A stretch of 64,000 nucleotides of DNA, from NCBI RefSeq assembly GCF_001428485.1, contig NZ_LMHS01000004.1, forward strand, positions 1 to 64,000. Direction: 5' to 3'. Source of the DNA: Microbacterium sp. Root180. Its GTDB lineage: Bacteria; Actinomycetota; Actinomycetes; Actinomycetales; Microbacteriaceae. Under the pieces are notes generated by a model that did not search any database, was not told the DNA's origin, and saw only the letters and a list, made by a program, of their open reading frames with translations. The position numbers and the translations under genes are program-made. Numbering within the stretch: position 1 is the stretch's first letter; each line of letters starts with the position of its first letter. Shown one piece after another: positions 59,886 through 64,000 of this stretch.

Positions 59886-60496
59886 CGGACGTGCTGCGCA
59901 AGATCGTCCTGGCCACCCACAACCCGCACAAGGTCGAGGAGTTCCAGGCGATCGTCGCCGCGACCCGGCCCGACCTCCAGGTCGTCGCGTACGACGGCCC
60001 CGAGCCCGTCGAGGACGGCGTGACCTTCGCCGAGAACGCGCTCATCAAGGCGCGCGCAGCCGCCGCGCACACCGGCCTTCCGGCCCTGGCCGACGATTCG
60101 GGCATCTGCGTCGACGTGCTCGGCGGCGCACCGGGCGTGTTCTCCGCGTACTGGGCGGGGCATGCGAAGGATGCCGCGGCCAACCTGAATCTGCTGCTCG
60201 ATCAGCTCTCCGACATCGGCGACCCGTATCGCACGGCCCAGTTCGTCTCGACGATCGCACTGGTCGTGCCCGGTGACGCGTCGAGCGAGCGCGTCGTCGA
60301 GGGCGTGTGGCCAGGGCGGCTCGCGGTCGAGGCGTCCGGTGGCGGCGGCTTCGGCTACGACCCGGTCTTCGTCCCCGACGGGCAGGAGCCCGGCGCGGAG
60401 CGCACCGTGGGCGAGTGGACCGCGCACGAGAAGAACGCGGCATCCCACCGTTCCCGGGCGTTTCGCGCCCTCGTGCCGCTGCTCGAGGCGCTGTAG
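59882..60496 (+). CDS. rdgB: XTP/dITP diphosphatase
   Basis: 204 aa Ham1-family enzyme; GTG start. [12 protein letters not shown] (about 10-21, phosphate loop), [26 protein letters not shown] (about 69-94), [15 protein letters not shown] (about 153-167) and SHRSRAF near the C-terminus are diagnostic. It removes inosine and xanthosine triphosphates from the nucleotide pool. Pairing with rph and murI is common in Actinobacteria. Confidence 0.96.
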   Translation: MTDVLRKIVLATHNPHKVEEFQAIVAATRPDLQVVAYDGPEPVEDGVTFAENALIKARAAAAHTGLPALADDSGICVDVLGGAPGVFSAYWAGHAKDAAANLNLLLDQLSDIGDPYRTAQFVSTIALVVPGDASSERVVEGVWPGRLAVEASGGGGFGYDPVFVPDGQEPGAERTVGEWTAHEKNAASHRSRAFRALVPLLEAL

Positions 60497-60529
60497 CCGT
60501 CGCTGCAGACCCCGGTGCCGATGAGCGAC

Positions 60530-60560
60530 TGAGAATCAGACTCATTCCCGACTAGCGGGA
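60530..60560. promoter_or_regulatory. Candidate operator region of the CDF exporter gene
   Basis: Two motifs upstream of the -10 box: TGAGAATCAGACTCA (60530-60544), which resembles a Zur box at about 11 of 15 positions, and the palindrome TCCCG-actag-CGGGA (60546-60560). Confidence 0.3.
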
Positions 60561-60588
60561 TCAGCGACTCCACCCGCGGACCCGGGCA

Positions 60589-60594
60589 TAGCCT
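60589..60594 (+). promoter_or_regulatory. -10 box of the CDF gene, leaderless
   Basis: TAGCCT, 6 nt, ATG at 60601. Confidence 0.5.
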
Positions 60595-60600
60595 GGCCTC

Positions 60601-61515
60601 ATGCACGACCATGCGCCCGAGGGCGGCATCCGCGGAGCGAGCAACCGGCGGCTGCTCGCGATCTCGCTCGCCATCACCGGCGTCGTGATGATCGTGCAGG
60701 TCGTGGGGGCGTTCCTGTCGGGGTCGCTCGCGCTCCTCGCGGACGCGGTGCACATGTTCACGGATGCCGCGGGGCTGGTCATCGCCCTCGTCGCAGCCTC
60801 CGTCGCCGCACGTCCTGCGAACGACCGTCGCACCTTCGGCTACCAGCGCGCCGAGGTGTTCGGGGCGCTGGTGAACGGGGTCCTTCTCCTCGTGCTCTCC
60901 GTGTGGATCGCGATCGAGGGCGTGCAGCGCCTGATGAACCCGGGCGAGGTCGAGGTGGCGGGCGGACTCATGCTCGTCGTCGCCGTGGTCGGCCTGGTCG
61001 CGAACGCGGTGGCGATGTGGCTGCTGAGCTCGGCCCAGCGCCGCAGCATGAACGTGCGGGGCGCCTATCTGGAGGTGCTGGGCGACCTCATCGGATCGGC
61101 GGCGGTGATCGTGGCCGCGATCGTGATCGTGACGACGGGGTGGGTGCAGGCCGATGCGGTCGCATCGCTGCTGATCGCCGCGATGATCGTGCCGCGTGCC
61201 GTGGGGCTGCTGCGCGAGGTGGTGTCGGTGCTCTCCGAGTCGGTGCCCCAGGGCACGCACGTCCAGGACATCCGCCGGCACATCCTGCAGACTCCCGGCG
61301 TCGTCGACGTGCACGACATCCACGTGTGGCAGCTCACCCGTGGCGCGCCCGTGTTCACCGCCCACGTCGTGGTGGACGGCGCGTCGATGGCGGACGGGCG
61401 GGCGAGCAGCATCCTGAGCCAGCTCCAGTCGTGCCTGTCGCAGCATTTCGACGTCGAGCACTCGACGTTCCAGCTCGAGCCGGCGGGTCACGTCGAGCAC
61501 GACGCCCACGCGTAG
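60601..61515 (+). CDS. Cation diffusion facilitator metal exporter (ZitB/CzcD-like)
   Basis: 304 aa, His-containing N-terminus (MHDHAPEG) and six membrane helices. TM2 carries ALLADAVHMFTDAAGLV with D48, H51 and D55; TM5 reads GAYLEVLGDLIGSAAVI, where the usual HxxxD metal site is ExxxD. The C-terminal cytoplasmic domain (about 210-300) includes DVHDIHVWQLTRG. It exports Zn2+ or a similar ion in exchange for protons. The His-to-Glu change may alter metal preference. Monocistronic with its own promoter. Confidence 0.9.
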   Translation: MHDHAPEGGIRGASNRRLLAISLAITGVVMIVQVVGAFLSGSLALLADAVHMFTDAAGLVIALVAASVAARPANDRRTFGYQRAEVFGALVNGVLLLVLSVWIAIEGVQRLMNPGEVEVAGGLMLVVAVVGLVANAVAMWLLSSAQRRSMNVRGAYLEVLGDLIGSAAVIVAAIVIVTTGWVQADAVASLLIAAMIVPRAVGLLREVVSVLSESVPQGTHVQDIRRHILQTPGVVDVHDIHVWQLTRGAPVFTAHVVVDGASMADGRASSILSQLQSCLSQHFDVEHSTFQLEPAGHVEHDAHA

Positions 61516-61521
61516 CGCGGA

Positions 61522-64000
61522 TCAGTCCTCCCGCCGCACCTCGGCGGGACTCTTGTCGGGGCGCAGCCCCCGCCAGCGCGGATGACGCAGGATGCCGCCC
61601 GGGGTGAATTCGCCGTACTCGACCTCGCCGACCAGTTCCGGCCGCACCCACAGCGCGTCGCGCGCGTCGAGTGCGGGCACGCCCACGAGCGGGTTCTCGG
61701 CGATGCGCAGGGGAGTCAGCGTGCGCAGGAGCGAGGCGAGGGTCTTGTCGCTGAAGCCGCTGCCGACGCGACCGGCGTACTGCAGGCCCTCGTCTGTCGG
61801 GATGCCGAGCAGCAGCGAGCCGAAGGTGCCGCTGCGCCCGCCCTTCCCGGGACGGATGCCGGCGATCACGACCTCCTGCGTGCGCGTGTGCTTCACCTTC
61901 AGCCACGACTCCGAACGGACGCCGCGCAGGTACCGCGACGCCGGATCCTTCACGACGACGCCTTCGAGTCGCAGCCGTTCGCTCGCGTCGAGCGCGGCAT
62001 CCACGTCGTCGAAGACCGGCGGGACGGAGATCGGCGGGATCGCGTCGGCGGCGAGGGCTTCCAGGATGCCGCGCCGCTCGCGGAGGGGGAGGCCGGTGAC
62101 GTCTCGGCCGGCGTGGGAGAGGACGTCGAACAGGTAGTACCGCACGGGGATGCGACGCGCCTCGCGGGCGATCTCGCCGGGCCGTTCGAGGTTCATGCGG
62201 CTCTGGAGGAGCGGGAAGCTGGGACGTCCATCCGGCTCGAGCGCGACAAGCTCTCCGTCGACCACTGCGGTCTCGGCGCCGAGGCCCGCATCGACGTCGG
62301 TGAGCTCGGGGTAGCGGTGCGTGATGTCGTTGCCGCTGCGGGCGTACAGGCGCAGGCGCTCGCCGTCCCACACGCCGACCGCGCGGATGCCGTCCCACTT
62401 GCCTTCGACCCACGGCGCGGACCAGCGTGCGGCGGCCTGGCGTGCCAGTGCCGGGGTCGCATTCGTCGACAGCATGGGGCGGAGGTCGTGCGCGTCGCCG
62501 GTCGCCGCCTGTGCGGTGCCGTGCGTTCTCTCATGTGAATTCGCGCTCACACGTCGCCGGGGTGGTTCTGCGGTGCTGTGTGAGCCGGAACTCACATGCG
62601 CTTTCGACGAGGGATCGACCCCGGAGGAGTGACGGGCTGGCTCGCGATCCGCCTGAGGGCTGGGCTCGACGGGCTCGCCGTCGGGCTGCGGCCGGCCCGC
62701 GGCATCCGTCTTCATGCGGTGGAGCAGCCACGACGACTTCTCGCCCTCGCCCTCGGTGCGGATCAGCGCCAGGCGCACGCGCCCGAGCGGGCCGCCCGGC
62801 CTCCCCTCGAGCGTCGCGATGATCTCGTCATCGCGCCACTTCTCGAGGTCGTAGCGGCCGTCGTCCCAGATCGTGACCGTGCCTCCGCCGTACTCCGCGG
62901 CGGGGATCGTTCCCTCGAACGTCGCGTAGTCCATCGGGTGGTCCTCGGTCATCACCGCGAGGTTGTTGCGCTTGTACGAGTGCGGCACGCCGCGCGGCAC
63001 CGCCCAGCTCACGAGGACGCCGTCCCGTTCGAGCCGGAAATCCCAGTGCAGCCGGCTCGCGTGGTGCTCCTGGATGACGAAGGTCGGACGCTCCCCGTGG
63101 GGCTGCGCGCCGAGCGGGTTCCCGGGCACCGGCTCGGGCGTGCGGGACGCGCTGCGCTTGGCGATGTAGGACGAGAGGGGGCCGGACTCCGCCTCGCGTC
63201 CGCCGGCGTGGTACCCGAGCGGCGCCATCGGATCGCCGATGCGCTCCATGCGCTCGAGCACCTCCTCGAAGCGCAGGTGCCGCAGCTCGGGATCGTCGAG
63301 CTCGTCCCACTCACGGGGTGCGGCGACGGTCGGCTGCATGCGGCCGCGCAGGGAGTAGGGCGCGATCGTGGTCTTCGCGCCGTTGTTCTGGCTCCAGTCG
63401 ATGAGCACCTTGCCGTGCCGCTCGGTCTTCTTCATGCTGCTGACGACGAGCTCGGGGTGGTCTGCTTCGATGGCGCGCGCCATCTCCTTCGCGATCGCCG
63501 ACGCCTGCTCGGTCGTCTGCCCGTCGGGCAGCGCGGTGTAGAGGTGGATGCCCTTGCTGCCGCTGGTCACCGGGTACGGCTCGAGCCCGATGTCGGTGAG
63601 CAGCGTCCGCGCCCATCCGGCGACGGCGGCGCATTCGGCCAGGCCGGCGCCCGGACCGGGGTCGAGGTCGAGCACCAGACGGTCGGCGAATCCGCGCTCG
63701 CCCGCCGGCGTGAACCGCCACTGCGGGACGTGCAGCTCGAGGCTGGCGACCTGTGCCAGGTACACGAGGGTCGGGATGTCGCCGACCAGCGGATACTCTT
63801 TGGTGCCGGTGGAGTGGGGGATCGGCGTCCGCTTCACCCACGACGGCGCGCCGCGCTCGAGGTCCTTCGCGAAGAAGACCATGCCGGGGTCGTCGTCGGT
63901 GCCCACGCCCTCGGGCCAGCGCTTGCGCGTGACGGGGCGGCCGATCACGTGGGGGATCAGCAGCGGCGCGATGCGCGTGTAGTAGTCGATCACCTCGCCC
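61522..64000 (-). CDS. ligD: Multifunctional ATP-dependent DNA ligase LigD, 5' end beyond the window
   Basis: About 825 aa are visible; the first residues lie past position 64000. Domain order is polymerase - phosphoesterase - ligase, as in M. tuberculosis. POL: LVLDLDPGPG (metal Asp pair), TSGSKGIHLYTALP and VLIDWSQNN. PE: FVIQEHHASRLHWDFRLERDGVLVSWAVPRG, EYGGGTVTIWDDGRYDLEKW. LIG: nucleotidyl Lys in WVEGKWDGIRAVG, then VDGELVAL, LRLEGVVVKDP and SWLKVKHTRTQEVVIAGIRPGKGGR. It repairs double-strand breaks by end joining with Ku (not in the window). The PE-LIG linker (about 62520-62680) is Ser/His-rich and contains a pair of palindromic repeats. Confidence 0.95.
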   Translation of the reverse strand, partial: GEVIDYYTRIAPLLIPHVIGRPVTRKRWPEGVGTDDDPGMVFFAKDLERGAPSWVKRTPIPHSTGTKEYPLVGDIPTLVYLAQVASLELHVPQWRFTPAGERGFADRLVLDLDPGPGAGLAECAAVAGWARTLLTDIGLEPYPVTSGSKGIHLYTALPDGQTTEQASAIAKEMARAIEADHPELVVSSMKKTERHGKVLIDWSQNNGAKTTIAPYSLRGRMQPTVAAPREWDELDDPELRHLRFEEVLERMERIGDPMAPLGYHAGGREAESGPLSSYIAKRSASRTPEPVPGNPLGAQPHGERPTFVIQEHHASRLHWDFRLERDGVLVSWAVPRGVPHSYKRNNLAVMTEDHPMDYATFEGTIPAAEYGGGTVTIWDDGRYDLEKWRDDEIIATLEGRPGGPLGRVRLALIRTEGEGEKSSWLLHRMKTDAAGRPQPDGEPVEPSPQADREPARHSSGVDPSSKAHVSSGSHSTAEPPRRRVSANSHERTHGTAQAATGDAHDLRPMLSTNATPALARQAAARWSAPWVEGKWDGIRAVGVWDGERLRLYARSGNDITHRYPELTDVDAGLGAETAVVDGELVALEPDGRPSFPLLQSRMNLERPGEIAREARRIPVRYYLFDVLSHAGRDVTGLPLRERRGILEALAADAIPPISVPPVFDDVDAALDASERLRLEGVVVKDPASRYLRGVRSESWLKVKHTRTQEVVIAGIRPGKGGRSGTFGSLLLGIPTDEGLQYAGRVGSGFSDKTLASLLRTLTPLRIAENPLVGVPALDARDALWVRPELVGEVEYGEFTPGGILRHPRWRGLRPDKSPAEVRRED
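62532..62552. repeat. Palindromic repeat copy 1 inside ligD linker
   Basis: Starts CATGTGA and ends GCTCACAC, itself partly palindromic (GTGA/TCAC). It is the imperfect reverse complement of the copy at 62578-62598 (three mismatches in 21). Confidence 0.7.
62578..62598. repeat. Palindromic repeat copy 2 inside ligD linker
   Basis: GTGTGAGCCGG then AACTCACATG; GTGAG/CTCAC arms around CCGGAA. With copy 1 it forms an inverted pair 25 bp apart, the arrangement of a BIME-like element, in frame within the coding sequence. Confidence 0.7.

Noticed and set aside
1..64000. CRISPR array, insertion sequence, prophage or integrase-tRNA island
   Set aside because: No regularly spaced repeats, transposase or phage genes; the tRNA-fMet gene has no adjacent integrase or duplicated 3' end.

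Overview
The window is a gene-dense, high-GC (about 70 % by eye) stretch of an actinobacterial chromosome, most likely a Microbacterium-like member of the Micrococcales. Three things point there: gene-order blocks shared with Mycobacterium (dapE / DUF3117 / O-methyltransferase / tatB / mrp / MgtE_N, and adnAB / nudC / uvrD2 / metalloprotease / PDZ protease / UPF0182), a complete C50-carotenoid operon, and many TAnnnT -10 boxes placed 5-8 nt before ATG/GTG starts, the signature of leaderless mRNAs. I see no prophage, insertion sequence, CRISPR array or other obvious mobile island. No gap between genes exceeds about 240 bases.

Layout. 1-90: 3' end of a 5S rRNA and its terminator. 150-8251: dapE, a mannosyltransferase-like membrane protein, DUF3117, an O-methyltransferase, tatB, the operon MgtE_N/CBS protein - DUF1003 - Mrp, a stress-type membrane protein and an alpha/beta hydrolase. 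8233-17001: gamma-glutamyltransferase and aminopeptidase P pair, an EEP-family phosphoesterase, a PHP phosphoesterase, a small SHOCT membrane protein, a DEAD-box RNA helicase, a ferritin-like protein and two small proteins. 17139-34045: DNA-repair and envelope block with adnA-adnB, a degenerate phosphotransferase, nudC-uvrD2, an orphan cyclodehydratase-like (E1-like) protein antisense to the uvrD2 tail, a DUF2342-type metalloprotease, a PDZ/Lon-like protease and a giant UPF0182 membrane protein.

34088-40224: seven-gene carotenoid operon idi-crtE-crtB-crtI-crtYe-crtYf-crtEb, read leftward with mostly 4-nt overlaps, facing a divergent MarR regulator. A perfect palindrome in the shared promoter gap is the probable operator. 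40352-40425: initiator tRNA-Met. 40520-44747: DUF6328 protein, nitrilase-family amidohydrolase, aminotransferase and an HtrA-like protease. 44832-53408: envelope polymer region with three CDP-glycerol glycerophosphotransferase-family proteins, a family 2 glycosyltransferase and a cytidylyltransferase-like enzyme, interrupted by maltokinase and two unknown proteins. 53647-64000: ABC transporter with a long disordered N-terminus and its permease, DUF3039, pncB diverging from murI-rph-rdgB, a CDF metal exporter and the 5'-truncated (window edge) ligD.

Points of most interest: the conserved but undescribed block of E1-like protein + metalloprotease + PDZ protease + UPF0182; a split MgtE-like system (soluble sensor plus DUF1003 membrane protein); a phosphotransferase that has lost its catalytic loop; the CrtR-like operator; and short palindromic repeats inside the coding regions of ligD and murI.
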